The translations under genes were made by a program, and so were the position numbers. A stretch of 64,000 bases of DNA from Eubacteriaceae bacterium (GTDB lineage Bacteria > Bacillota > Clostridia > Oscillospirales > Acutalibacteraceae). The DNA lies in contig JAETRQ010000005.1 in the NCBI GenBank assembly GCA_021770095.1, forward strand, positions 62,001-126,000. Direction: 5' to 3'. Shown here one piece after another: positions 27,258 through 34,926 of the stretch (its first letter is position 1; the number at the start of each line of letters is the position of its first letter). The notes beneath the pieces were generated by a model that saw nothing but the letters and a program-made list of their open reading frames with translations, did no database searches and had not been told where the DNA came from.

Positions 27258-27289
27258 TATAATTTGAGGAAATTCCCCCTCAAATTATG
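27258..27289. repeat. Inverted repeat
   Basis: ATAATTTGAGG and CCTCAAATTAT around a short A/T/C loop. It may end a transcript on either strand. Confidence 0.6.
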
Positions 27290-27401
27290 AGATTGTTGGT
27301 TTATTAAGAGATTATATATAGTGCGGACAGGATTTTGGAGAAAATCACACCAAGAAAACATACTTTTTTATCTGAAATGTGTATTTTTGAGAAGAATTTT
27401 A

Positions 27402-27456
27402 TAGGAAACTGAAAAGTTGTCACCTAGCCGAATGGCAGGTGACAACTTTTTATTTT
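27402..27456 (+). repeat. Terminator repeat, copy 1
   Basis: Begins TAGGAAACTGAAAAGTTG. AAAAGTTGTCACCT (27412-27425) pairs with AGGTGACAACTTTT (27437-27450), then T-rich. A degenerate copy follows the SRA-HNH gene at 28640. With only the minus-strand gene upstream, this copy has no obvious plus-strand gene to terminate. Confidence 0.8.
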
Positions 27457-27505
27457 TGTATAATTTTTGAATTTCCTAAAAATACAATTATTTTTCAATA
27501 AAGTA

Positions 27506-27534
27506 TTGACAATTATCAAAAAATGCATTATGAT
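27506..27534 (+). promoter_or_regulatory. Promoter of the SRA-HNH gene
   Basis: TTGACA (27506-27511), 17-nt spacer, TATGAT (27529-27534), with a good SD (AAGGAGA) before ATG 27602. Confidence 0.82.
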
Positions 27535-27601
27535 ACAAAACACAGAGACAAACAATACAAAATCGAGAAACAAATAAATTGAAACAAGGAGACAACATCT
27601 T

Positions 27602-28618
27602 ATGAGAGAGTTATTAACAGTAAAAGAGATTTTAAACCAAACGGGGATTGCAAGGGCAACATTATATCGTTTAATTGATGAGGGATTGCCCTTTGAACAA
27701 GTAGGAACAAGAAAAAAATTGTTTAATCCGGACGAGGTTGTAGAATTTATAGAAAAACGAAAAAATGCACTTGTAACTAAGCTTGAAATAGGAAAAGAAT
27801 ATTCTAATGAAGAAATTTCTCTGATATTTAAATGTAGTACACAAGGGGGTATGAGACGTTCTCATTCCACAGGAGCACTTGTGCTTATATCTCATCATGA
27901 TGACCCTAATAATGCATATTCAGATTATTGGCAAGATGACATATTCTATTATTCAGGCATGGGAATGATGAACGATCAGGATATAGAATATGCTCAAAAT
28001 AAAACATTAAATGAGTCAAATCATAATGGGGTAATTGTTCACCTATTTGAAGTGTTTAGTAGCAAAAAATATATGTATCGTGGTATTGTAAAACTTGCTG
28101 GAACTCCTTTCCAAAAGGAAGAATATGATTTTTCAGGAAACAAGAGACAGGTTTGGAAATTTCCATTAAAACTTATAGGTAATAGTCTTTTAGAAGAATC
28201 ATTTATAAAAGATGAGCAAAAATATATTAGTAATGCTTCGCAAAGTATTTCAGATATAGCATTAAGAAAAAAGGCAACTGAATTTGATGGTATTCCACGT
28301 TCACGAATAACAAAAACTAAAACATATGAGTATAATCCGTATGTTCGTGAATATGCAAAACGAAGAGCCAAAGGTCAATGTCAGTTGTGTGGAAATGTTG
28401 CACCATTTTACGCTAATGGCAAACCGTTTTTGAAAACTTATCATCTGGTTCCATTATCCAAATCAGGTTATGACAATTACAAAAATATTGCTGCTTTGTG
28501 TCCGAATTGTTATGAGAAAATCAATATTCTACATAATGAGGATGATATTAAAAAAGTTAAGCAAAAAATTGAGGAAGATGAAAAAGCATTTCAAAATATA
28601 CTCGAAAATAATATTTGA
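27602..28618 (+). CDS. HTH-SRA-HNH protein (McrA-like, HNH site degenerate)
   Basis: 338 aa. Residues 1-55 are a MerR/excisionase-type HTH (SGIARATLYR-like TGIARATLYRLIDEG). Residues 62-190 match the SRA-like domain of ScoMcrA-type enzymes (QGGMRRSH, YYSGMGMMNDQD, NKTLNES, VHLFEVF), which read modified DNA. Residues 258-310 are an HNH treble clef: CQLC and CPNC zinc knuckles are intact and H281 and N295 are kept. The metal-ligand His before H281 is Tyr280 and the His after CPNC is Tyr304. The nuclease is therefore probably impaired or uses other ligands. The unit is flanked by direct terminator repeats. Confidence 0.72.
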   Translation: MRELLTVKEILNQTGIARATLYRLIDEGLPFEQVGTRKKLFNPDEVVEFIEKRKNALVTKLEIGKEYSNEEISLIFKCSTQGGMRRSHSTGALVLISHHDDPNNAYSDYWQDDIFYYSGMGMMNDQDIEYAQNKTLNESNHNGVIVHLFEVFSSKKYMYRGIVKLAGTPFQKEEYDFSGNKRQVWKFPLKLIGNSLLEESFIKDEQKYISNASQSISDIALRKKATEFDGIPRSRITKTKTYEYNPYVREYAKRRAKGQCQLCGNVAPFYANGKPFLKTYHLVPLSKSGYDNYKNIAALCPNCYEKINILHNEDDIKKVKQKIEEDEKAFQNILENNI

Positions 28619-28639
28619 TATTATTTAAGTACTACTTCG

Positions 28640-28694
28640 TAGGAAACTGAAAAGTTGCCACCCAGCCGAATGCAGATGACAACTTTCTTCTTTG
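28640..28694 (+). repeat. Terminator repeat, copy 2 (degenerate)
   Basis: The same opening TAGGAAACTGAAAAGTTG as at 27402. The stem GTTGCCACC / AGATGACAAC has mismatches and the T run is broken. It lies 22 nt after the SRA-HNH stop, so it may be that gene's terminator. Confidence 0.75.
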
Positions 28695-29177
28695 TTTAGG
28701 ATGTTTTTGTATGACTTGGTTTTGCAGTTTCTGGTGATCAATTCTTTTTCAATATTGTTATGTGTAATCCTTTTGTGAATATATAGAAAAGATAAGAGAA
28801 AGATTTTTGCTTCAGTTAATTATGAATTTTATTATAACAATATCATATTCAATAGAGGAATCGCCTCAGTGAATAAAGTTTTGTTCGGTAGTGTCTGTAG
28901 ATCTTTTTAATTTTTTGTGTTACTCTATTTTTGAGGATCTCCATACAATTTTACTCTTTGTTGCAATTCACTGCAAAATAACTTTAATTGTGCTATGTTA
29001 TAATATATAGAATAGATTGATGTTATATGTAGTATAATTCTGATTATGTTATATTATGAATACTTGTGATTAGAAAATGATAGGAATGACCTCATGTGCT
29101 GTTTCGCTTTTTGAAAGGTGAGGTATTTTTTGTACCTATGCAAATATGCTTTTAATATCGTTCGGTGAAAGGGGGGT

Positions 29178-29285
29178 ATGCCAAATAATATTTTGATTCG
29201 AAAAGCAGGAAATAGAGAACAGTATTGTTATGGTCTGGTTTTGTTATGCGATATACTTGGTATTGATAAAAACTGCATAGTTTGA
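29178..29285 (+). CDS. Possible 35-aa ORF
   Basis: ATG 29178 follows GGTGAAAGGGGGG, a strong SD. The product starts MPNNILIRKAGNREQYCYGL and is otherwise unknown. It could be the 5' remnant of a longer gene, as the surroundings are degraded. Confidence 0.35.
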   Translation: MPNNILIRKAGNREQYCYGLVLLCDILGIDKNCIV

Positions 29286-29443
29286 ATTGCTTAATTCCAA
29301 TTTCACCTCTATGGATAGAAAATGACAAAAAGTCAAAGAATATTGCAGACGGAAAGAATAGGATGGGGGATTAATATTACTGAATCAGATAGGAAGAAAA
29401 AATGGGTTTATTTCTATATAAAATTATAAATAGGAGTAGAAAA

Positions 29444-29725
29444 ATGAAATCAAAGCATATATTTATACAGTTTTTGGCGACTATTTTTGTACTAATGTCG
29501 ATATTGAGTGCGTGTTCAAATTCTAGTTACCTGATTGTTGCGGTGCTGAGTGAGCCTACGTTGGAATATAAGGATGCAGGTTGTTTTAGTTAAAAGTCTT
29601 ATCATGGTAAAAAAGGGGGGATTGGGGCTCTTGAAAATAATGTGATTTTTCTGTACGAGTCGGCTAAATGTATTCAAAACAAATGTCAGAACGGTTTATT
29701 TGTGGAAAACAAAAACCACTTTTAA
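29444..29725 (+). pseudogene. Degraded lipoprotein, probably WG-repeat type
   Basis: ATG 29444 follows AGGAG. The first 49 codons give a lipoprotein signal with lipobox LSAC and then LEYKDAGCFS before a TAA at 29591. Right after it, in another frame, MVKKGGLGLL resembles the VKKGGKWGFID unit of WG-repeat proteins, whose preceding segment is often D-G-FSEG. One stop and a frame change therefore separate pieces of one gene. The signal peptide is clear; the WG assignment is inference. Confidence 0.45.
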
Positions 29726-29947
29726 GGGAAAATAAATATTTGAGAGATTGGTTGTTTTCATCGGGTAGTCACTCGTGCCATTTGAGGTATGATTTTTCTC
29801 TTGACTTTTCTGTGATTTTTGTATATACTTGATTTGTTGCATTGATGAAGAACTTTTTGTGCAGAAATCATCAATTTTCTTTGCCCTTGCAACTACTATG
29901 GATTATACGAAAACAATTTGTTTTTCGTGAGCAAACGAGGACGAGGT

Positions 29948-29960
29948 TCACCTCGACCAT
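29948..29960 (+). repeat. Candidate attR: short copy of the tRNA-Pro 3' end
   Basis: TCACCTCGACCAT, identical to 18156-18168, preceded by unrelated sequence and followed by the alr leader. It fits the right end of an element integrated at tRNA-Pro(TGG). Confidence 0.35.
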
Positions 29961-29970
29961 ATATTGAACA

Positions 29971-29999
29971 GGACCAGTGCAGTGCTACTGGTCTTTTAT
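29971..29999 (+). terminator. Hairpin upstream of alr
   Basis: GACCAGT / ACTGGTC with a short inner loop, followed by TTTTATCTTA. It would end transcription coming from the island. Confidence 0.5.
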
Positions 30000-30027
30000 C
30001 TTACATATAGATAAGACGGGGATCAAA

Positions 30028-31182
30028 ATGTATCAGCGAACTTATGTTAAGATTGATTTGGATGCAATTGAATATAATATCGGCAACATTACTGCAAAGC
30101 TTGACGGCAAAGCCAAATTGCTCGTGGTTATCAAGGCAGATGCCTATGGTCATGGTGCTGTGGAAATCGGTAAGTTTTTGCAGGATAAGTGTGATTATTT
30201 CGGAGTTGCGTGTGTTGACGAGGCATTGGAACTTATCAATGCAGGAATAGATAATCCCATACTTGTTCTTGGATATGTATCACCTGAGCAGTATGAAACA
30301 GTTGTTAAATATGATATTCGTATTCCGATTTTTACTTATGATTCAGCAAAAAAACTATCTGATGAGGCTGTTAAGCAGAATAGAACTGCAAAATTCCATT
30401 TTTGCATAGATACAGGAATGAGCCGTATTGGATTTCAGGTTAATGAAGAAAATGCCGATATGTGCAAAAAGATAAGCGAACTTCCAAACGTTTTTGCCGA
30501 AGGATTGTTTTCTCATTTTGCTACTGCAGATGAGAAAGATTTGACTAAAACATATTGTCAGCAAAATCTTTTTAAATTATTTGTAAAAATGCTTGAGGAA
30601 CGCGGAATCAATATACCGATTAAGCACCTTAATAATTCGGCAGGGATTATGATGCTGGATGAGTATTTTGATATGGTCAGAAGCGGTATAATCACTTATG
30701 GACTTTATCCGTCACAGGACGTTGAGCAATCTAATCTTGATATAAGACCGGCAATGGAGTGGAAGTCCCATATCAGTTATGTTAAAACGCTTGAGGCGGG
30801 GCGTGAAGTGTCTTATGGCGGAACTTTTGTTGCGGAGAAGGATATGATTGTTGCGACTGTTCCGGTGGGTTATGCAGATGGTTATCCGCGCTGCCTCGGC
30901 AATGTCGGCAGAGTAATCGTCGGCGGTCAGTATGCCAATATTATCGGCAGGGTCTGTATGGACCAACTTATGATTGATGTGACCCATATACCGAATGTTG
31001 CTATTGAAGATGAAGTTACACTCGTCGGTAAGGACGGGGATGCAGTTTTGACGATGGAAGAAGTATCGGATAAGGCATATTCATTCAACTATGAACTTCC
31101 GTGCAGAATTTCACGCAGAGTTACCCGTGTTTATGTTCAGAACGGGGAAGAAGTTATGCTGCATAATTATATAAATGAATAG
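30028..31182 (+). CDS. alr: Alanine racemase
   Basis: PLP enzyme that makes D-alanine for peptidoglycan. 384 aa from ATG 30028 (MYQRTYVKIDLDAIEYN), with a GGGG-type SD. The PLP Lys is in VVIKADAYGHG (K36), the catalytic Tyr in EVSYGGTFV, and substrate loops GYADGYPR and GRVCMDQLMIDVT are present. The 17 codons upstream in frame are not needed. It stands alone with a terminator after it, at the right edge of the accessory island. Confidence 0.95.
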   Translation: MYQRTYVKIDLDAIEYNIGNITAKLDGKAKLLVVIKADAYGHGAVEIGKFLQDKCDYFGVACVDEALELINAGIDNPILVLGYVSPEQYETVVKYDIRIPIFTYDSAKKLSDEAVKQNRTAKFHFCIDTGMSRIGFQVNEENADMCKKISELPNVFAEGLFSHFATADEKDLTKTYCQQNLFKLFVKMLEERGINIPIKHLNNSAGIMMLDEYFDMVRSGIITYGLYPSQDVEQSNLDIRPAMEWKSHISYVKTLEAGREVSYGGTFVAEKDMIVATVPVGYADGYPRCLGNVGRVIVGGQYANIIGRVCMDQLMIDVTHIPNVAIEDEVTLVGKDGDAVLTMEEVSDKAYSFNYELPCRISRRVTRVYVQNGEEVMLHNYINE

Positions 31183-31188
31183 TTTGAA

Positions 31189-31223
31189 AGGGCTTATGAT
31201 TGATTTCATAAGCCTTATTTTTT
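31189..31223 (+). terminator. Terminator after alr
   Basis: AGGGCTTATGA / TCATAAGCCT followed by TATTTTTT. Confidence 0.85.
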
Positions 31224-31268
31224 AAATATACCAAAAATGTTAAAAAAACATGCATTTTTGTAAAAAAA

Positions 31269-31297
31269 TTGACACACTTCGTAAAAATAGATATAAT
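31269..31297 (+). promoter_or_regulatory. Promoter of the DUF2712/ABC cluster
   Basis: TTGACA (31269-31274), 17-nt spacer, TATAAT (31292-31297): perfect consensus. Confidence 0.88.
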
Positions 31298-31347
31298 TTA
31301 ATTAAAGGAATACTGAAATTTAGTGCAATTTGCAAAAAGGAGCACCT

Positions 31348-31962
31348 ATGAAAACAGATAAAAAAATAAACATATTAATTATAATCGTAGGAATAGTTGT
31401 AGTTACATTAAGTGTATTGAAAATTACAGGTGTTTTTGATTTAAATAATAGTTCAAATGAATTTGAAATAGATACTTCCAAATTGGAACTTGTTGATGAG
31501 TGTGACAGTAAGTCATTTGGTGGGCAGGAATTCGATTATCCTCAAGTATATATTAAAACAAGGCTCTATAATAACGGACTTTTGACACAGGAAGCCATAT
31601 CATCGGGTGATAACTTTATATGCTATGCAGAGGCAACAATTTATTCATGGTATGATTGTGATTTATCAAAGGTGACATACAACGATTTGGAACTTAATAC
31701 TTTAGGTGCACATGTGGCAAATGAAAACGAGTATTGGAAAACTGTGAATTATTCCGGACTTATTGTTCCTAATGATTGTGTGAGTGCTAAACTCAACGGA
31801 AAAGATATTGGTATTGAGGTTGCACAACTAAAAAATGGAGATGAAGAAACAACTGTAAAAATGATAACATATGCTTATAGAGAAAATGAAAAAAACATGA
31901 TATTTGAATTAACCGATGAAAAAGGAAATATACACACATTTGATGGACGTATAAAGAAATAG
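31348..31962 (+). CDS. Membrane-anchored extracellular protein of unknown function
   Basis: 204 aa from ATG 31348, with AAAAAGGAG upstream. One N-terminal TM helix (about 8-28) anchors an extracellular beta-rich domain with paired Cys residues (VDECDSK; FICYAEAT; SWYDCDL). It begins a probable operon with a secreted protein and an ABC transporter. An immunity or lipid-surface role would fit but is only a guess. No family recognised. Confidence 0.62.
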   Translation: MKTDKKINILIIIVGIVVVTLSVLKITGVFDLNNSSNEFEIDTSKLELVDECDSKSFGGQEFDYPQVYIKTRLYNNGLLTQEAISSGDNFICYAEATIYSWYDCDLSKVTYNDLELNTLGAHVANENEYWKTVNYSGLIVPNDCVSAKLNGKDIGIEVAQLKNGDEETTVKMITYAYRENEKNMIFELTDEKGNIHTFDGRIKK

Positions 31963-32092
31963 AAATAACATATATACAAATTAATAAAATGCTCATAAAC
32001 GGACGGAAACAAAATATAATTTTGTTGACGAAAAGGGCAAAATATATCAACTCAAATATATTATATTTGAGTAAAAACAGGAGGAAATTTGA

Positions 32093-32569
32093 ATGAACAT
32101 CAAGAAAAAAAGAACCAAAATGATTAAGTCCGTATCTGTGCTTACAATCCTTTTGGTTGCAGTAATGACAGTTGTGCCGTTTGCTGCAAGTGCCGCAAAT
32201 CCATATTATAGTTTTTCTATTCCTGCTAAAGGTAATTTGACAAAAACCACTTATATGCTGTACAGAGGTACAAATAACCCTGATAATAAATGGGGTGTAA
32301 AAATGACCCATTCCAATGAGCGTACAGCAAATCATCCTGATGGTTCGGCAAAAACTGTAACAAAATTCTGGCTTGGCGTTAATAATCCTAATGGTATAAA
32401 TCCTTTAGGCTCAACAAAAGTAAATGTAACCGAAGGAGCACTTACATATACAAAAACAGTGGCTTATCGTAATGCTTCATTAGAAAATGTTTATCTCTAT
32501 GCAGCAGATAACTCTTCAACAAATTCAAGTTATCAAGCAGAGGGATATTGGTATGCATATACAGATTGA
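32093..32569 (+). CDS. Secreted protein of DUF2712 type (possible antimicrobial or export substrate)
   Basis: 158 aa starting at ATG 32093 behind AGGAGGA. Sec signal peptide of about 34 residues, cleaved after FAASA. The mature part of ~124 aa shows the DUF2712 layout: YSFSIPAKGN near the start, YRGTNNP, FWLGVNNPNG, LYAADNSSTNSSYQ and a terminal GYWYAYTD. In Bacillus such proteins are next to DUF2705/ABC transporters, as here, and the set resembles lactococcin-972-like bacteriocin loci. The family assignment is moderate; antimicrobial activity is inference. Confidence 0.62.
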   Translation: MNIKKKRTKMIKSVSVLTILLVAVMTVVPFAASAANPYYSFSIPAKGNLTKTTYMLYRGTNNPDNKWGVKMTHSNERTANHPDGSAKTVTKFWLGVNNPNGINPLGSTKVNVTEGALTYTKTVAYRNASLENVYLYAADNSSTNSSYQAEGYWYAYTD

Positions 32570-32580
32570 TAGATTGTGTT

Positions 32581-32611
32581 TATACTATATTAATATTATA
32601 ATATAGTATTA
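32581..32611 (+). terminator. AT hairpin between the secreted protein and the transporter genes
   Basis: ATACTATATTA / TAATATAGTAT with a 4-nt loop and no strong T run. It may act as a leaky terminator that keeps transporter expression below that of the secreted protein. Confidence 0.5.
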
Positions 32612-32648
32612 TATGCCCTTTTCGTTATTATTTTAAGGGGAAAATGAA

Positions 32649-33449
32649 ATGATTAAATCAGAATTTTATAAAATCAGAAAATCCATAAAAGTAAAAATAG
32701 TATTTTTAATTATTATGATAATCGTCGTTTGTCAGGCAGTTGATTCAATTGTATATGCGGATTTTTGTTTGGAGCAGGGCGGGGATTATCTTAATCCCAT
32801 GTTTATGTCCTTGCTTTCAAACAATAATACATTTTCATATACAAGAATATTTCTATGGTTCATGCCGATTTTTATAGTTTTATCCTATACAAGTAATTAT
32901 TATATTGAAAAGAAAAATGGTATAGCAAATATTTATTATACAAAAGTTAGTCGAAGAAAATACTATTTTAATAAAATTTTTGCTTCCTTTTTATATTCAT
33001 TTTTGTTGTCGTTAATACCGCTTATTATAAATCTTATAATCAATAATATATTTATTGAACATTATGATGGTGGTTATAACTATTTTGCACTTGAAACATA
33101 TACAGCAGAGGAAATGGGCGAATATTGTTATTATTCTATACGTCATCCGTTTGTTGCTTATGCGGCATATATGTTCTCTGCCTCATTTATAATCGGTATG
33201 CTTGGAGTTCTGTGCCAAAGCATTTGTATGATTTTGAAGGATAACAAACTATCATATATTATTACATTTGCAATTTGGATGATGTACTTCACTACAATAA
33301 AATATGGTGTAAATGACGGTGTGATTCCATTCGGATTCGGCACAAGTGTTTTGTCACAGGTTTTATCTGTACTCAATTTTGTACCTCCTGTGGTTATTGG
33401 CCTTATTGTTTCGTATATTATGTGTGTGGTAAAAAAAGATGAAATATAA
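32649..33449 (+). CDS. ABC-2-type permease subunit
   Basis: 266 aa with an SD (AAGGGGAAA) before ATG 32649. Six hydrophobic segments. The N-terminus MIKSEFYKIRKSIKVKIVFLI is typical of ABC-2 permeases of bacteriocin/immunity transporters. The stretch YTSNYYIEKKNGIANIYYTKVSRRKYYFNK corresponds to the cytoplasmic coupling loop. It overlaps the next permease by 11 nt. Confidence 0.75.
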   Translation: MIKSEFYKIRKSIKVKIVFLIIMIIVVCQAVDSIVYADFCLEQGGDYLNPMFMSLLSNNNTFSYTRIFLWFMPIFIVLSYTSNYYIEKKNGIANIYYTKVSRRKYYFNKIFASFLYSFLLSLIPLIINLIINNIFIEHYDGGYNYFALETYTAEEMGEYCYYSIRHPFVAYAAYMFSASFIIGMLGVLCQSICMILKDNKLSYIITFAIWMMYFTTIKYGVNDGVIPFGFGTSVLSQVLSVLNFVPPVVIGLIVSYIMCVVKKDEI

Positions 33450-34167
33450 AACAAAGACAAATTTAATCGAATTTTTCATGTTGCTCTCTCTTTGGTTTAT
33501 CAATAATTACAGTGCACTTCCTAAAGGAATACAGAGTGACAACATTAATCTCTTTTACAGATTTGTTTCTGTTACCAGTGGATATAACAATTCGGTATTC
33601 AGCGTAGGTGTAGTCATAACGCTTTATTTTATTTTTTCATTTTTCAGTAATTTCAAACGGCCAAATGAATCTGTAATTTTGAGATGCGGACGAGACCGAT
33701 TTGTTTTGCTCGATATCAAAAATGCGTTGATACATTCTTGTATATTTGCATTTGAATATTGGGCAATCAGTACTGTTTTGACAACTTTGTTTTGTGATAT
33801 TGATATTTTAAAACAAGTAGATTACTTAAAATGCAGTATACTTTATTTTATAACAAGATTATTATACTTTGTTTTAGTAGGAATGATATTGGAATTCATA
33901 AAACTGCTAATGAACTTCAAAAAATATTATGTTCTTGTTGCCGGAGTATTTATTTTAGGTATGAATTCCTTACCTTATTTTGGAATAGAGAAGAGTATTC
34001 CGTTATTTGCTAATTTTGTTGGTGAATGGATTTCTGAAGGAACATTTAATGTTCTTGAATATGTTAAAAACTCATTAATATGTATAATTTTGTCCGCGAT
34101 TATGATGTTTTTATCACGAATACTATTTTTAAAGAAAGATATTTTGTCTAATGAAGAGGAAGATTAG
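33439..34167 (+). CDS. Second ABC-type permease (DUF2705-like)
   Basis: 242 aa, ATG 33439 overlapping the first permease. Six TM segments, and a loop ESVILRCGRDRFVLLDIKNAL that resembles the I-R-x-G-x-R motif of DUF2705 membrane proteins. Paired with the first permease it likely forms the membrane part of the exporter driven by the ATPase at 34225. Confidence 0.65.
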   Translation: MKYKTKTNLIEFFMLLSLWFINNYSALPKGIQSDNINLFYRFVSVTSGYNNSVFSVGVVITLYFIFSFFSNFKRPNESVILRCGRDRFVLLDIKNALIHSCIFAFEYWAISTVLTTLFCDIDILKQVDYLKCSILYFITRLLYFVLVGMILEFIKLLMNFKKYYVLVAGVFILGMNSLPYFGIEKSIPLFANFVGEWISEGTFNVLEYVKNSLICIILSAIMMFLSRILFLKKDILSNEEED

Positions 34168-34224
34168 TTTTATATACAACTGTTGTTTAATGTTAGTTGG
34201 ATTTGATCAAGGAGTAAATTAAAT

Positions 34225-34854
34225 ATGAAAATCGAGGTTAAGGAATATACGAAAAAAATAAAAGATAAAACTATTTTATCAAATATTAATTTAAATTTTG
34301 AGAGTGGTAGAATATATGGTTTGCATGGTAGAAACGGTTCGGGAAAAACGATGCTTCTTCGTGCAATAAGTGGGCTTATATTACCGACAAGTGGCAGTGT
34401 TTTTATTGACAATAAGCAAATTGGAAAAGATATAGAGTTTCCAGAAAATATTGGTATAATAATTGAAAATATGAAAATGCATGATGAGTATACAGCATTT
34501 GATAATTTGAAGATACTTGCCAAAATCAATCATAAAGCAGATGATTCGGATATTTGCAAAGCACTTGAAGTTGTAGGGTTGAATCCAAATGATAAGAAAA
34601 AGATAAGAGCTTTTTCATTAGGTATGAAACAAAAAGTGAATATAGCTCAAGCAATAATGGAAAATCCTAAGTTGTTGCTTCTGGATGAACCTACTAATGC
34701 ACTTGATGAAGAAAGTGTTAATAGAGTTAGAAATTTGCTTTTGGATATGAGAGATAATGGAACTCTTATCATTATTGCCAGCCATAACAGAGAAGATTTG
34801 GATATGTTGTGTAATGAAGTTATTGAAATCCATGAGGGGCAAATTAAGAAATAA
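34225..34854 (+). CDS. ABC transporter ATP-binding protein
   Basis: 209 aa. Walker A HGRNGSGKTM, signature SLGMKQKVN, Walker B LLLLDEPTNALDEE and H-loop ASHNRED are all intact. ATG 34225 lies 57 nt after the permease with an AAGGAG SD. It is the energising subunit of the preceding two permeases, probably for export of, or immunity to, the DUF2712 protein. Confidence 0.88.
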   Translation: MKIEVKEYTKKIKDKTILSNINLNFESGRIYGLHGRNGSGKTMLLRAISGLILPTSGSVFIDNKQIGKDIEFPENIGIIIENMKMHDEYTAFDNLKILAKINHKADDSDICKALEVVGLNPNDKKKIRAFSLGMKQKVNIAQAIMENPKLLLLDEPTNALDEESVNRVRNLLLDMRDNGTLIIIASHNREDLDMLCNEVIEIHEGQIKK

Positions 34855-34883
34855 CAAATATTATCACATATAGAATTAAAATG

Positions 34884-34926
34884 AAAAAGAAGACATCCTA
34901 TATAAGAGTAGGATGTCTTCTTTTTT
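34884..34926. terminator. Bidirectional terminator between convergent genes
   Basis: AAGAAGACATCCTA / TAGGATGTCTTCTT with A and T runs on either side. It ends both the ABC cluster and the DUF3048 gene, whose stop lies inside it. Confidence 0.92.

Larger units (their letters stand above)
26916..27601. other. 686-bp intergenic region with hairpin, terminator repeat and promoter
   Basis: It holds the start region of the minus-strand nuclease gene, an unsupported 68-aa frame (27056-27262, one TM, no SD), an inverted repeat (27258-27289), the first terminator repeat (27402-27456) and the promoter at 27506. Confidence 0.6.
28619..29443. other. 825-bp gap with repeat copy and small-ORF debris
   Basis: It contains terminator repeat copy 2, an AT-rich stretch, the 35-aa ORF at 29178 and another 35-codon frame near 29322 (starting MTKSQRILQTERIGWG) without SD. 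No intact gene. Confidence 0.55.
18168..29960. mobile_element. Candidate tRNA-Pro-linked genomic island carrying defence-like genes
   Basis: The stretch begins at the tRNA-Pro(TGG) 3' end and closes at a short copy of that end upstream of alr. Its genes are more AT-rich than the flanks, gaps are long, and contents are atypical: paralogous membrane fragments, a likely serine-recombinase C-terminal remnant, four candidate defence modules, and pseudogene debris near 29.2-29.7 kb. No intact integrase is present, so the element, if real, is no longer self-mobile. Boundaries are inferred. Confidence 0.5.

Noticed and set aside
27056-27262. 68-aa frame with one TM helix
   Set aside because: No SD and no neighbours that support it; left as unsupported.
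18168-29960. Prophage interpretation of the island
   Set aside because: No capsid, terminase, portal, tail or lysis gene is present; a defence or integrative element remnant fits better.
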